From assembly GCA_946811695.1 (NCBI GenBank), contig OX328127.1:49181774-49245773 (forward strand): DNA of 64,000 bases, given 5' to 3'. Under the pieces are notes generated by a model that was not told the origin of the DNA, made no database searches, and was given only the letters and a program-made list of their open reading frames with translations. Positions 1-11,888 of the stretch are shown piece after piece (the first letter of the stretch is position 1; every line of letters starts with the position of its first letter). The position numbers and the translations under genes are program-made. The DNA is from Gonocerus acuteangulatus. Lineage: Eukaryota > Arthropoda > Insecta > Hemiptera > Coreidae.

Positions 1-729
1 CTTTATATAATTATAGATATTATAATTATTAAAAATATATATATTTAGACCAAAAAATAAGGAGTAATAAAATTAAATTTTTCAATCATAAGATAAAAAA
101 AAGGAAAACATCTGAATAAACTCGGAAAAATAAATTAAAGCGTTAACTACATTATTTAGTATATGTCTTAATATGTATATAATTAATCATATCACATCAC
201 ATTATTTAATATAAACAAAAATATCTAAACAAAAACCTACTCGTAATGAAAGAAGCATTTTATGTACACGTCTTATCTAAAAAACAAAACAAATTAACTT
301 ATGCCTAAAACAAATGTACTAAAGGTTATATGTAAGAGCGCGCACGCCCGCATCATATCCGCTAACACACGAGATTCAAAAGCGCAGCTACTTACTAGAA
401 TAAAGTAGTTGAAAATCGTCTAAGTTTAGACCGGGAGGAAATAACATCTTATCAGCAAAATAAAACAATAAAGCAAATTCTCTAGTTACATTTCTACTAA
501 GAAAAGGCTTCCTTTCATACATTCAACAAAGAAATCATTTGAGATAGTAGGCGCTAAATGAAGAATTTATTAAAAGTAAAATGAGATTCACTATAAGCCA
601 CACCATTCATAGAACATATCAATAAATTGCACGCATAATATAGCAAAACTATAGAAGAAAACCTTATTTGATACCAAGGATGTCGTACGTCATACAGCCT
701 CCCAGGTACTATGGAACACCCTTTTACTG

Positions 730-742
730 CCCCCCCCCCCCC
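730..742. repeat. poly-C run
   Basis: Thirteen consecutive C bases in otherwise AT-rich DNA. Similar C or G runs occur at 4766-4778, 20907-20918 and 61043-61059. No associated gene is visible. Confidence 0.9.
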
Positions 743-841
743 ATAGTTACCCTTTTATTGTAGCCCTTAGTTTTTAATTAGCACATTATTTTTTTTTAAT
801 ATTATACACCGCATAACTTCATTATTTTTTAATTTTATTCT

Positions 842-1026
842 AGGGACGGTGGTCCTAAGTGTTAAGGGACTTGTGCCCAAGGTCGTGGGTTCGATTCTCA
901 CTTGGAGTGTTGCCTTATCTTTAAAAAAAAAGAAAAAAAAGCAGCATCAGGTCTATCCTGGCTGGAAAAAGAAAACAACCCCTTTCCAAAAATATTTTTC
1001 GTATATAAGTGGGCCTTAAAATAAAT
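842..1026 (+). mobile_element. SINE A copy 1 (tRNA-derived), with target duplication
   Basis: This is a short retroposon with a tRNA-like head. A box-A-like stretch (TGGTCCTAAGTG, near 850) is followed by a good box B (GGGTTCGATTCTCA, near 885), the two internal RNA polymerase III promoter elements. An A-rich spacer follows, then a body containing CTATCCTGGCTGGAAAA that recurs at 19386-19403. The copy is flanked by a perfect 10-bp direct repeat, ATTTTATTCT, at 832-841 and 1027-1036, as expected for LINE-driven insertion. Calling it a SINE follows from head, body and duplication together; the family name is mine. Confidence 0.8.
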
Positions 1027-1055
1027 ATTTTATTCTGGTGTCTTATTGAAATTAC

Positions 1056-1058
<3 letters not shown>

Positions 1059-1109
<51 letters not shown>
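1059..1109. repeat. (TA)n microsatellite
   Basis: About 25 uninterrupted TA dinucleotides just downstream of SINE A copy 1. Minus-strand ORFs across it read as Ile-Tyr repeats and are not genes. Confidence 0.95.
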
Positions 1110-1112
<3 letters not shown>

Positions 1113-3005
1113 CATAACGATATATTTTATATAAGTACTTTAGTGAGATTTTTTTAACTGTTTCCAGTTTGGCAATAAATAATAAATCAGTAAATAATTC
1201 ACTCCAAAAATATAGCAAAACATACACGGTCTAATGACTTCTGGAGAGGAATAATATTCAGCAGGAAAATGTTAATTCAAAAGCACTAAATTTGTATGGA
1301 TGAAAGAGGAAGTTAAATGTACGAAAACTTTCTAGAGCTCATGAAATATTCAATAAATTAAAAGTCTAATTGCTCTCTCTTTAAAGATTTATAAGGACTT
1401 ACTGAAATGCGAAGTGTACTCCAGGCAAAATATGCTGCCATTAAAGAGTTCTTAATTCAAGCGAATTACTATGTGGAAATTCGTCTTAATAAAAATATAT
1501 TTAAATAAATCACAAATGAACATGAAAAATAACATTATTTACATTTAACATTATTTAAATAAAAGCACATGAAGTTAAGTTCTTATGCTTTTGAAAAAGT
1601 TCGAAAACACTATACTTGAGAACAGTTAATCCAAATTCATTAGATGTCAAGATATTAGTTAAAATAACAACGTAAATGGAGTTGATTTTCGGTTATGATA
1701 GTTGAATATAACTACATTTTATTTTAATGAAACTATTACTGATCTAATGATGAGGAAACTGCCAATCGGGTTAGGTTTTCCACTCCTCATAGTCCTGATA
1801 AAGGATTGAAAATCAAGCTAAAACGAGGAACGGAGATTTTTTATTTAAAAATATTTATTTACATTTAACTATTTCCAACGAGCCCTGAATAACATGAATG
1901 CATTCTTAAATTGTTCTATTAAATAAATCAGACGTATCTTAGTCGTTTCTTAGATAATTAAATGTTAAGACAAGCGGTGCTGAATGTCTCATCAACTCAG
2001 GTCTTTCTTCATTTTTTGTCAACTTAAAAATTGCACTGATCTTAAAATGTAACAAGTATCAAATAACTCCTCCATCCATTCATGCCTTCAATGGTCAATG
2101 GTTAAAACTTTTTGTGCCGTCTACTCACTATTTGGTACTGCGAATGTTTCCTCTCTGAAAAGATACTAATAGCATATATGCCCTCGAAAAAGTGCACTCA
2201 TTTACTATTCTTCAATAACATATATTTCTCTAAATACTTGGTAATTTTGGTAATTATTAGATTAGTTAAAAACAGGTATGTATCAACTTGTAATTAATTA
2301 TAAAATATGCCTGCTCCGTTAGCACAACAAGAATACTTAAAAGCAAAATACCATTATTAGACGGTCGGGTAGAGGTAATTATGATTGCAGGAAAGTTCCT
2401 AAAAAAATCCTAAGAAAACGCACGATAGAACAAAACCGACCGTATTTTCGACGTTTGGGCGCATCCTTATCCAACTTTTCGAAAACGATATTTCTTTTAA
2501 GAAAGTACATAACACTCCAACTCAACGCAATTTTTCAACGGTTTTAGAGGGGGTGGGGAGGATAAAAAGTGGGATATTAAAACAAAAAATTGAAAAATCG
2601 AAGGTACAAATGAAGGTATATTATTGTATTTCATGTCACTTCATTGAGTTGACATAAAAAACTACGGACCCTGGAAGATTCTTCGTCTTTATCATAGTAT
2701 AGAGCTTTGTCGCGGAAAATATTTTTTTACAGTGAAACTACTGTGGGAATTTTGGACGGTTGGTTCGTATATTTATGAAAATTAATTTCCACTCTCGAGC
2801 ACATCCCGAGAAGCCATTTATTATTTTGTTCTATTGATAGAAAATCAAATGTGAACCATATTTGGCATAAGCAATGATTTCTGCTTAAATGATACAACAG
2901 GCTTTTTGTCAAGACAACAATTCCTAATGATATTTTGCAAACGAGGTAGTAGCTTTCACGAAAGCAAAATATTTATTTTAAAAACTCAATTAGATTTGAT
3001 CAATA
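1110..3005. other. AT-rich DNA without recognised features
   Basis: No exon, RNA gene or recognised repeat was found. The ORFs are under 65 codons and have no family resemblance. Confidence 0.5.
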
Positions 3006-3010
3006 TGATA

Positions 3011-4146
3011 TGACTAGCTGAATACCCGTGCTTCGTCACGGCAGATAAGTAGTTATTTTATTGCGTTAAATAATGTTTCATTAAAATTACGTTAAGATAC
3101 AATTCTGTGCAGTTTATTATAGCACGGTTCCCGTCATACTATATTTTATTCAATGGGCGTTAAAATTTAAAAGTTTATGTTTCCAAGAAGTCATTTGGTA
3201 ATACCCAATATATTTAAGGGTATTACCAAGGTTATAGGCGAGAAGGCATTGCAAGGGTTCCGGATATTATTACCTCACCTGGAAAACCTAAGGATATGCC
3301 ATACATCACGGTTTGACTGGGACTGTCCCGGCATTTTGCAATTGTTTCGGTGTCCCGCCCGATTTTATCAATCTCCCGGAAAAGGCTGTAAGATGTAAAA
3401 AGTAATGAATTCATGTTTATAAGAATCTTTTTTACATCGGTTACTTTTCTACAATCAACATTTTTACTACTGCTCACAGTGTCAAAGAAATCAGAAGTAA
3501 TCTAACCGTAAAACGCTCGAACTACCTGCACAGCGCGCTGCCAGCTACCAGACACTACTATTTGGCTGAGAGATTTTTTTTAAGAAAATCAAGTAGTAAA
3601 AAAAGTTCCGTACTTATTTTTAAGGTTTGGGTACACTAAAAGTTTAGGATTCCCCCTTCCCGTTAGTTGCTAGGCTTAAAACTCACCAACCATTTTATTT
3701 ATAATTTGTACTCTTTTTATTCCCCCCCAAACTCTCCAAAAATATGGCAAGCCTATCTGACGGGGACAGGCAAAAAAGAAACGCAATTAAAACTCTACGA
3801 GGGACAGTTAATTTCTAGTAATTCAAGGTCTGCCATCATAGTTGAAATTAACCTCAATTAGAAATAAAACTATGAAATAGATAATGTACGGTAACAGCTG
3901 TTCTTTATCGTCCTAGCAACACATGCTACCTAGGCTTGCCTTCTCTAACCAACTCAAACTTTAAACCCCCCTAAAAATGCTTAAAAATTCGAATATCAAA
4001 AAATCCTTTCTTAGCGAGTGCCTACGTTAAATAGGGAGTGTCCATGCAAAATTTCAAAATTTTCTGTCGAGCGGTTTGGGCTGGGCGTTGATAGATGAGT
4101 GAGTGAGTGAGTGAGTGGTATTTGACAAATATATAGTAGATTCTGA
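3011..4146 (+). repeat. unclassified 1.1-kb interspersed repeat
   Basis: It opens with a hairpin-bearing motif, CCCGTGCTTCGTCACGG, near 3028 and closes with a (GAGT)n tract at 4096-4117 and a short AT tail. The combination of a CCCGTGCTTCG start and a GAGTGAGTGAG end resembles a repeat type common in arthropod genomes. I cannot assign it to a class. Its right end lies a few bases before the Harbinger-like element at 4154, so the latter may have landed in or beside it. Confidence 0.45.
4096..4117 (+). repeat. (GAGT)n microsatellite
   Basis: About five GAGT units at the end of the unclassified repeat, followed by GGTATTTGACAAATATATAG. Confidence 0.9.
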
Positions 4147-5630
4147 AGCCTTAGGCCCAGCGCACACGGTGAGACTATTCTGCAACTCGAGTTGCAAACT
4201 AGTTGCGTCTGAAACCAGTCTGCAACTTTTTTCAGCAAAAGGCGCGACAGTTCTGCAACTCGAGTTGCAAACCAGTTGCGTATAAAATTATTTATTAACT
4301 AAAACAAAACACGCGAGTATATTGGCTTGTTCTAAATCAATTGCCCAACAGTTTCGCAAGTGGTTTGTTTATTTAGTGAGTTACGTGTTTCTTTGTAAGA
4401 ACTTGCGATGTCAGACTCACAAGGGGAGTATACAGCGATGGGGGTCACCAATATGAACTATTTTTATTCTGGTGATTCTACACAGAAAAATAGTCGACGT
4501 GTCCGAGCGTTCCGTCCAATACTCCTTGGAGCCGAGAAATAAAATAAAATAAGTTGAAAGTGCTTTTTTTCATCGAGTTTAAAAAATTATATCGACATGA
4601 TTCTTTCACCAATTCATTTGTTTTATAGAGTTCCTAGATTAAAAGAAAAATATAATCGTTAAACAATAATTTATATTTTTGGAACACAATTTTTGACTTC
4701 GTAACTTTCTTTGGCCTAGATAGGAGTTGAACATATCAAATGTCCTCGCCCCTAGCCTTTAAGCCGGGGGGGGGGGGGAGGGGGGTTTAGAAGGTCCCAT
4801 TTTTCGACTTTCACTTATATCTCGGAATCGACATGACTACTCTATAACAAATGAAAGCTGATTAAATTTCCTACGAAGTATCTTTAGTTTCGAGGTATCT
4901 TTAGTTTTCGGAATATCCGATCTTGAAAGTCTGTCATTTTGGAAAAAACCACACTTTTTTCTATTCTTGACCGGATATCTCTTCACCAATCCACCCAAAA
5001 AAATAAATATCGGTTATTGAGTTGTAGAGCAGTCCATTAGCTTCAATAATATGTATTACAATACTATTTTATGTATTTTATTTCAAGCGTTATATACGCA
5101 CTCACTTGGTCTTAACAAAACCATTGCCAATATAATGGTCAAGATGTTATATAATTAAGTGTGAATAATTGGTCAGAGGCCCAAAATTATGTATTTCGTA
5201 CTATTTATACGTCCAGTACTTACATAATGGAGTATATTTTGGAAATGGTGAGAAATTGAACGGTTCATTGGTCGACAGTTGTTGCAAGATATCACGATGA
5301 ACACTAAAACTGTTTTCACAGTTGAAGGAAAATACATAAAATAGTAAAGTAATATATATTATTGAAGCGAATGGAATGTCCTACAACCCTATAGCCGCAA
5401 TTTATTTTTTGATATGTTCACCTCCTATCCAGCCAAAACAAAGTTACGACGTCAAAAATTGTGTTCCAAAAATTTCCACCTATAGCAGTTTTCAAGCATT
5501 CGTTGCCTGGACTGATAACCCAAGATAACATAGCTGAATAACATATGTAATAAATGAACCTTCATGTAACTAAGAATCACAAATATCGATAGAATGCAAG
5601 GCTGTCCGACGAAAGTCTCGTACAACTCAA

Positions 5631-5678
5631 ATGCAACGCAACTGCAACCGTGGGCCCGCGGTTGCAGTTGCGTTGCAT
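5631..5678. repeat. 48-bp near-perfect palindrome
   Basis: A 20-bp arm beginning ATGCAACGCAACTGC is inverted exactly around the centre TGGGCCCG. There is one internal mismatch. It lies inside the Harbinger-like element and uses the same GCAACT vocabulary as its ends. Confidence 0.9.
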
Positions 5679-5686
5679 GTAACTGG

Positions 5687-5801
5687 TTTGAAATCGTCAA
5701 AAACAAGTTGCGTCGTGTGCGCCTGTCCATTGAAATACATTGCCGAGGTCGCAAAACAGTTGCGCGTGCAATTGGAGTTGCATCGTGTGCGATGAGCCTT
5801 A
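5687..5801. repeat. duplicated right-end segment of the Harbinger-like element, copy 1
   Basis: This segment repeats at 5825-5961. The two share about 90 bp almost exactly (TTTGAAATCGTCAAAAAC through CAGTTGCGCGTGCAA), and copy 1 ends in GATGAGCCTTA, a weakened form of the true terminus GCTGGGCCTTA. The element therefore has two consecutive right ends. Confidence 0.8.
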
Positions 5802-5961
5802 TCATATGTTTGGTTTCAGGTTAGTTTGAAATCGTCAAAAACCAGTTGCGTCGTGTGCGCCTGTCCATTGAAATACATTGCCGAGGTCGCAAAACAGTTG
5901 CGCGTGCAACTAGTTTGCAACTGGAGTTGCAAAACAGTCTCACCGTATGCGCTGGGCCTTA

Positions 5962-7264
5962 CTAGTAAAAATATGTTAAACCCTTGCATGAAGAATGTGT
6001 TTCATGCCATATATATGGGGATAAATAACATTAAAACTCAATAATTATAGTTCAAGTGCGTTCTCATTTGAAATCAAAAATTAAAATGCATTTGTTGAAA
6101 GTGCAGAATTATACGTTCAATGTATATATAAGGGCTGCCAAAAACATACTTTGACATCCATGCGGGAAATCTATGTCTGTTAATGTATGATATCTTTTTC
6201 TATCAAGGAATAATATAAAACTAAATCCTTTCCCAACTTTACTGTACTTATCATTTAATGAGTTGAATATTTGTTTAACTTTTGGAGTTGCTAACATTAC
6301 TCCTTGTCTTCAATTCATTAAACAATGAGATATTTGTTGTTTGTTTGTGTTAAAGGGCAAAAAACTACAAGGATACCATTGCCCGATGAGATATTTTACT
6401 CAAGAAATAAAAATAAATAAATATGAAACAAAAATATTGAAAATGCTTACGACCCTCATCTTGTAAAGAAATAAACATAAAAAAGGTCTCACGTTTAAAT
6501 AAAAGCAAGACTTTTAACAGTTTCCATGCACCTAGGAGGAGGTGTTCAGTGGAAAGGTTAAAAGCTCTAAAAACATTAAGACATTTTTTATTTGAGGTCC
6601 TTCTAATAATAGGTGTAAACTTTCTTTCGCATACATAATTATTTCTTTAAAAAAAAATTAAGAGCGGATTAAATTATTTAAAATTTGTTTTGATAAAAAT
6701 TATAATAACATAAACTTTTAATTGATTTATCCAGAAGAATTTATGAAAAAGCAAAATAAATTGAAAGCTAAGAAATTGGTTTCATTGAGGTGATTAAAAA
6801 TTAATTAATTGTCAAAAAATGGAGTGATAATTACATTTCCTATTTTCCACTCAAAATAGAACATAAATTAATTTTTATTTTTAATTTCTAGCCCAGTCAT
6901 TTTTTCCTGTAAAACAAATTAGCCGGCCCTATTTACACGTGGCAATAGAATACTAACGAATGAGTTCAATTAAATAATCTCGTATATTTTAATCACACAG
7001 TAAACCAAATCTCAATGGAGTAAATCCGTAAATTAAATTAAAAAAAAACTGTATAGATTATCAGTCGAAAAACATAAATGTATGATAAATATAGTTGCAA
7101 TATTTTCAAAACGCATTTCCCTCTTACAAAAATATAATAGTAACTCAGTAATCATAATTGTAGTTGAGAATAAGAAGACCTTATTAAATTATAAAACCAA
7201 ATAAACCAACTTCTAATGTCCAACTTATATAAGTATTCAATTGCTAAATTAAATAAGGTATTTA
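5962..7264. other. AT-rich DNA without recognised features
   Basis: No exon, RNA gene or repeat relationship was recognised. ORFs here are short and unremarkable. Confidence 0.5.
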
Positions 7265-7579
7265 ACCTACTCGCAGGAACTCCGTCATCTTAGAGCGTCT
7301 CCGTTCTTATCTTTGATGCCATTTAGAAAGCTTAGAAAAGAAATACTTAATCGTTTGTCTTGATCATTCGTGAAAAATATAAGCATTAAAATAAAAGCAC
7401 GAAAAAAAAAAACAAGATTTTAGGCGTCACAAAAGAAAACTGATAGTATCCAATGCGGAAATAACTCCCTCAGCCCTGCTTAATTCCGCTCAAGGAAAAT
7501 ACTATTACTAATACGTTTCTTATTTAGGTACTTTGCTTTACTAAAACATAAATTATACTAATAAAATTTTTAAAAAAAG

Positions 7580-8312
7580 TCCGTCACACAGGAGCTGTAT
7601 AACTAACCACTTTCCTAAGAATTGGGTAGGGTCGAGTGCATTGCCGAATAATTTGCTTAAAATAACCTATATAGATAAATAAAATAAAAACATAAATTGT
7701 TCTGCTATTTTGCTTTTATAAGCAGCTGTTTCAATTATTAATTTTGTAATTAATTTCCTTCCAGAGGTTTTTGTATCCGTGGTACTACACTATGTAATAA
7801 ATACACAAAGCTTAACATATTCATCTATTGATCTTGATGAGTTTCGCGAACCTAGGTTTGGCGGGAGAATTCAATTCAAACATAGTACAAAGTAACACCC
7901 CCCTTCCAATATACCGATTTAGTTCATTTTCACAAACTTCTTTCTTATTAGATAGCCAGGACGTATACAGAGTTTCGTAACAATACAACAGAAATTACGA
8001 CCGGTATAAGGAAATTAGTAATTTCTGTCCGGAGTAAACCCCCTCTTCTAGTCAACCGATTTAGTTTATTTTTACAACAAATTTTTCTCTTCAGTTGACC
8101 ACAACATATACCTATTCCGTTGAAATATAACAAAAATTATGGCTGGTATTGACAAATAACTACTTTGGCTCCGGAGTAAACCACCCCTCCAGATGGACCG
8201 ATTTTGTTGGTTAACGAACTCGTTCAATCGTTTGATGGGGAAATACTACATACCAAGTTTCGTAGCGAAAAAACAAAAACTCTGGCCTGTATCGTGTTAA
8301 CGGGCACATATA

Positions 8313-8356
<44 letters not shown>

Positions 8357-8517
8357 TATGTGTCTATATATATATATATATATAGATGTATATAAATTTT
8401 AACTGGGGTAATTTTCGGTGTCTACTAGGTAGGATCGATAAAGATTAGACGAAATTTTTCAAAAATTCCGTCATGAGTGCAACCTCAATAGTTACTTTCC
8501 TTCGGAGGAAAGTGCTA
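7580..8517 (+). mobile_element. helentron-like element, subtype 1, copy a
   Basis: It starts TCCGTCACACAGGAGCTG, carries CCACTTTCC close to the 5' end and ends GGAGGAAAGTGCTAA, so the 5' motif is inverted at the 3' end. Inside are two units of a roughly 143-bp tandem repeat (CCGATTTAGTT... near 7914 and 8062), then an interrupted (TA)n tract (8308-8397), then a 3' segment beginning TTTTCGGTGTCTACTAGG. This layout resembles DINE-1/HINE elements (non-autonomous helentrons), which have subterminal inverted repeats, internal microsatellites and a 3' stem-loop. Assignment is by architecture only. Confidence 0.6.
8308..8397. repeat. interrupted (TA)n tract
   Basis: Two TA runs separated by a short ATTATATGTGTC segment. 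It occupies the same position in this element as the TA tracts at 16778 (subtype 1), 26855 and 33447 (subtype 2). Confidence 0.9.
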
Positions 8518-10235
8518 AAACAAGGAAATACAATTAAAAACTCAAGCAAACAGAGACTAAAAAGTCAGTAGTCGAAAATACTTAGTCGGCATCTACGTAT
8601 TCCGCTCTGAAATCGCTATTACAAACAGTAAAAACTTATTGCTCATTTTATGTATCCTGTCTTATTGGTAAATTTATTTACTGCATTAAGCAATTATTAA
8701 AATAAGAAGCAATACCAAACTAAGGAAAACAGACAAAAAGAACTGTTCAAATGAACTAATCCAACTAATCAAACTTTCAAAGTTGTAAGTACTTATTTCT
8801 ACTGTTTTCGAATGGTAACCTTTCGCTTCCCAAGATTTTCAACCGTTTTCGAGATATTAATGAAAGTATACGAAGTTCCCAAAACACTTCATTGTTCCTA
8901 GCAACAGAAAATTGGTCTCATTTTACCTATCCTGTTTTACACACAAATACATTTTCCTAACATAAGAAATTACAAAAATAAAAATCAATAAAAAACTAAG
9001 GGAAAGAGTCAAAAATGATTAAAATAGAATCAGTTATTATTTTGGTTCTACCAGTCTTGAAAGGTCTTGATTTACGATCTTACCTGTATGGGTCGGCTAA
9101 CCCATAAGTCGGCCAGAAGGGCCTCCACTCAGAGGCATTTGGAAAGCCTTGGGATCTCTCTCTTTGAACGCTACATTTGTAACAATAAATTGATCCTCTT
9201 ATTTTACTTAATCTGTTTTATTGACAAATACATTATCCGACTATAAGCAATTAAAAAATAACAAGGAATAAAACAAAAAGAACCGTTCGAATAAACGAAA
9301 TCAATTACTTTAAAGTTTTAAGCACTTATTTCTCCGAGTGACATCGCCTAATTAAAACTTTTTTTCAGAACCTTTTTTGTAGAGCAATTAGTAAGCTTTC
9401 GAATGGTAACCTTCCGCTTCCCAAGATTGTCAACAGTTTTCGAGATACTAACGGAAGTACACCAAGAAGTTACCAAAACTTTTCTTGTCTGTTAATAAAA
9501 TATTTTATTCTAACCCTTCCTTTACTCCAAACGTAACCAAAATTTCAACATATTAGTGCTGATTAAATTCGAACATGCAGAAAATGTTTCAACTGAACCC
9601 CATAATTCTAAGTACCAAAATCAAAAACAAAACGAACAGTTCGAATAAGCGAAATCAATTACTTTAAAGTTTTAAGCACTTATTTCTCCGATTGACATCG
9701 CCTAATCAAAACTTTCATCAGAACCATTTTTGTAGAGCATTTAGTAATATTTCTAATGGTAATCTTCCGTTTACCAAGATTCTCAACCTTTTTCGAGATA
9801 TTAAGGAATGTATGCAATGTTACCAAAACGTTTTATGCCGTTTGCCTTTATAAAATAATGAAATATTTTATTCTAACCCTTCCTTAACTCCAAACGTAAC
9901 AAAAATTTCAACATATTAGTTTTAATGAAAGTAGAACATGCAGAAAATGTTTCAACTGAATCCCATGATTCTAAGTACCCAAACCAAAAACGGTATTCAA
10001 AAACTAGTTTTCCAATTTTCTCGAAAACGGTTCAAGCCTATAAAACTGGTACATACAGGCTTATGAACTCAAAAACGTAAGTGTTACGATTTTTTTGCGC
10101 GAATTTCGCCCCAAACGCCATCTTCCAGTGGACGGATTCTGCTGGTTAACGAACTTGACCTTTCAAATTACACGAAAGATTTTTGTACCAAATTTCATCA
10201 AAATCAGACCATTCGTCTTCGACCTAGAGAGCGAA

Positions 10236-10244
10236 CACACACAC

Positions 10245-10292
<48 letters not shown>
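10236..10292. repeat. (CA)n(TA)n tract inside helentron-like element
   Basis: A short ACAC run passes into TA repeats, then ACAC again. It is the internal microsatellite of subtype-2 copy a. Confidence 0.9.
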
Positions 10293-10295
<3 letters not shown>

Positions 10296-10726
10296 AATTT
10301 GAACCACCATCATTTTCGGTTTCTAGGGGTTCTGAAACGCAAAATTTTCTAGTCGGCACTTCTGGATTGCGTCATGAGATCAACCTTATAAGCGGGGTTC
10401 CTCCCTATGGGGAGGAAGGAACCGTGCTAAAATAATAATGAATAAAAAAAAAATAAAACAATGAAAATTTCACGCTTGATGTCTTTAAATTCTGCCCCTT
10501 TTGGAAATACGATAATTTTTGTAGATTGGAATAGAGTAGTATTCCAGAATACTATAATTTCATGATATTTTATTATAGCTAATGGATATTGCTAATGTGT
10601 TTGCTAACACGTGGACAAATAATCAATTTTACACGGATTAAAAACATGTATTCTTCCAAACCGTAGCGTACATCTTAATAATTATTTTTAAATTTATTTA
10701 TTTTTTTCCTTTATTTTTTATTATTA

Positions 10727-10790
10727 TTTTTTTTTTTTTACTCATCGAAATCTAGGACATTAGCGCCAACATCCAGCGTGAAGTGACCCC
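10727..10790 (-). mobile_element. SINE B fragment (3' end)
   Basis: Poly-T followed by ATCTAGGACATTAGCGCC and AACATCCAGCGTG matches the 3' part of SINE B seen at 25589 and 47587. It is read on the minus strand with its poly-A tail at the low coordinate, and it lacks the tRNA-like head. Confidence 0.7.
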
Positions 10791-10792
10791 CT

Positions 10793-11344
10793 TTTTTTTC
10801 TTTTTTTAACAACTATACTTTAGAGCTATTATGAACTTAATGGTTGTCCACACTACATAATGATAAATATTACTATAACAATTTATATAAAATTGGTTAT
10901 AGCCAAAATAAGTTATAAAATAAGTGGGAAAATATAAACATTAGACAGCTCATCAAATAAATATTGTGTTTTAGTCCTACGTAAGCCCTTTTAGCAGTTG
11001 ATATGTTTGAGATGTTTAAATGCTGTCGAGAATCAATTATCAGCAGAAAACGTACAAAAGCGAAAGTACTCCAAAAATAGACTGAAACTATTTCTTGAGC
11101 ATTCAGGGATACTAACAAAGAGCTCTTGTTGAAAAGAAATTCTACCTGCCCTGGCCATAACAACCTGCTGTGTTCATAACCTTCCCTTCTATTGAAGAGC
11201 AGGCCGTGAATCTGGGAATTCTTAAGTCCGGTCTCCAAAGAGTACCTGCTAAAGGTAAGAGTATCTGGGTAAAGGCCACTTACTATAGGCATATAATTAG
11301 AATCAAAACTAGTCAAAATGAGATACAGAAGGTTAGCCGTTGAG
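10793..11344. other. no recognised feature
   Basis: A 139-codon minus-strand ORF (10897-11316) covers most of this span. Its translation has no motif I recognise, the sequence is AT-rich, and no splice or promoter context stands out. I treat it as unassigned. Confidence 0.35.
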
Positions 11345-11888
11345 GTGATAACAAGTCAAGGAATGGTTGGGATTCGGCTAAGAGAAAACGTCAGATTTCA
11401 TCAGAAAAAAAAATAGACAAACAGCAGAGAATAATCTAAACACTAAACAAAACATTCTTTTACGTGCATATTAAGTAAAAAAATGTTTTTATGAACAAAT
11501 TGAACAGTAATATTTATGCAGAACTTAAGTGAGAGTACGAAAAAAAGTAACAGATGGCTCCTTCTTAATTGGGGTCCTCGGTTAATTTGTTTTACTAATA
11601 GTCTACTAAGTTCTGCATGAAAACTAAGGTTCAATTCAATCTTCATAAGAACATTTGTTAACTTAACCCGCACATAGAAAAGAATGTTTTATAATAATAT
11701 CAAATGTGTCATGATTTAAGATTTTGTTTTCTGTTAAGATTATTCTGTTTTGTAATTTTGTATACATATTTCTTTCTTAGCTGAAGAAGGCTACCAAAAA
11801 TCACGCCGAACGTTCGAAATATAGATTTTTCTTAAAATATCGGATTTTCTCTTGGCCGAATCCCAACCATTCCTTGACTTCTCATAAC
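11345..11888. mobile_element. degenerate ~540-bp foldback (inverted repeat)
   Basis: The outer arms match strongly. GTCAAGGAATGGTTGGGATT at 11355 is inverted at 11860-11880, and the similarity continues inward with gaps: CATTCTTTTACGTGC at 11453 pairs with the complement around 11672-11690, and ATGCAGAACTTA at 11517 pairs with the complement near 11610. The centre lies near 11531-11603. No clear target duplication was identified. It may be a foldback transposon or a head-to-head duplication of a retroelement end, since a Penelope-like motif lies in the right arm. Confidence 0.7.
11781..11816 (+). other. degenerate hammerhead-like / Penelope-associated motif
   Basis: CTGAAGA is followed by a weak stem (GGC...GCC) and then GAACGTTCG. 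The order CUGANGA, stem II, GAAA is that of hammerhead ribozyme cores, which are known from Penelope-like elements. Here the GAAA is GAAC and the stem is short, so it is at best a fossil. Confidence 0.3.

Larger units (their letters stand above)
4154..5958. mobile_element. Harbinger-like non-autonomous DNA transposon
   Basis: The element has terminal inverted repeats of about 54 bp. The left end starts GGCCCAGCGCACACGG, and the reverse complement of the right end starts GGCCCAGCGCATACGG; only a few mismatches separate the two across the arm. Both arms continue into GCAACT/AGTTGC-rich sequence. A TTA trinucleotide flanks each side (4151-4153 and 5959-5961), matching the 3-bp TWA duplication of the PIF/Harbinger superfamily. 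No transposase ORF is present over 1.8 kb, so it would need a transposase supplied in trans. A poly-G run lies inside at 4766-4778. A related internal segment is found at 12655-12900. Confidence 0.7.
7265..10430 (+). mobile_element. helentron-like element, subtype 2, copy a (composite)
   Basis: The 5' end resembles the other subtype-2 copies (CTCGCAGGAACTCCGTCATCTTAGAGCG near 7270, cut here by base changes). The 3' end is the hairpin GGTTCCTCCC...GGAGGAAGGAACC followed by GTGCTAA ending at 10430. The body from about 9050 matches copies at 25544 and 32085, including a roughly 354-bp internal unit present twice (starts 9280 and 9634). A subtype-1 element (7580-8517) sits inside. The stretch 8520-9050 is a more diverged version of the same unit. 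The outer boundary is therefore inferred. No Rep/helicase coding sequence is seen. Confidence 0.5.

Noticed and set aside
921..1227. ORFs rich in Ile-Tyr across (TA)n tracts (also at 10095, 26706, 33332, 35184, 46737)
   Set aside because: They are translations of dinucleotide repeats; no coding evidence.
10897..11316. 139-codon protein gene
   Set aside because: No recognised domain or context; kept only as an unassigned ORF.
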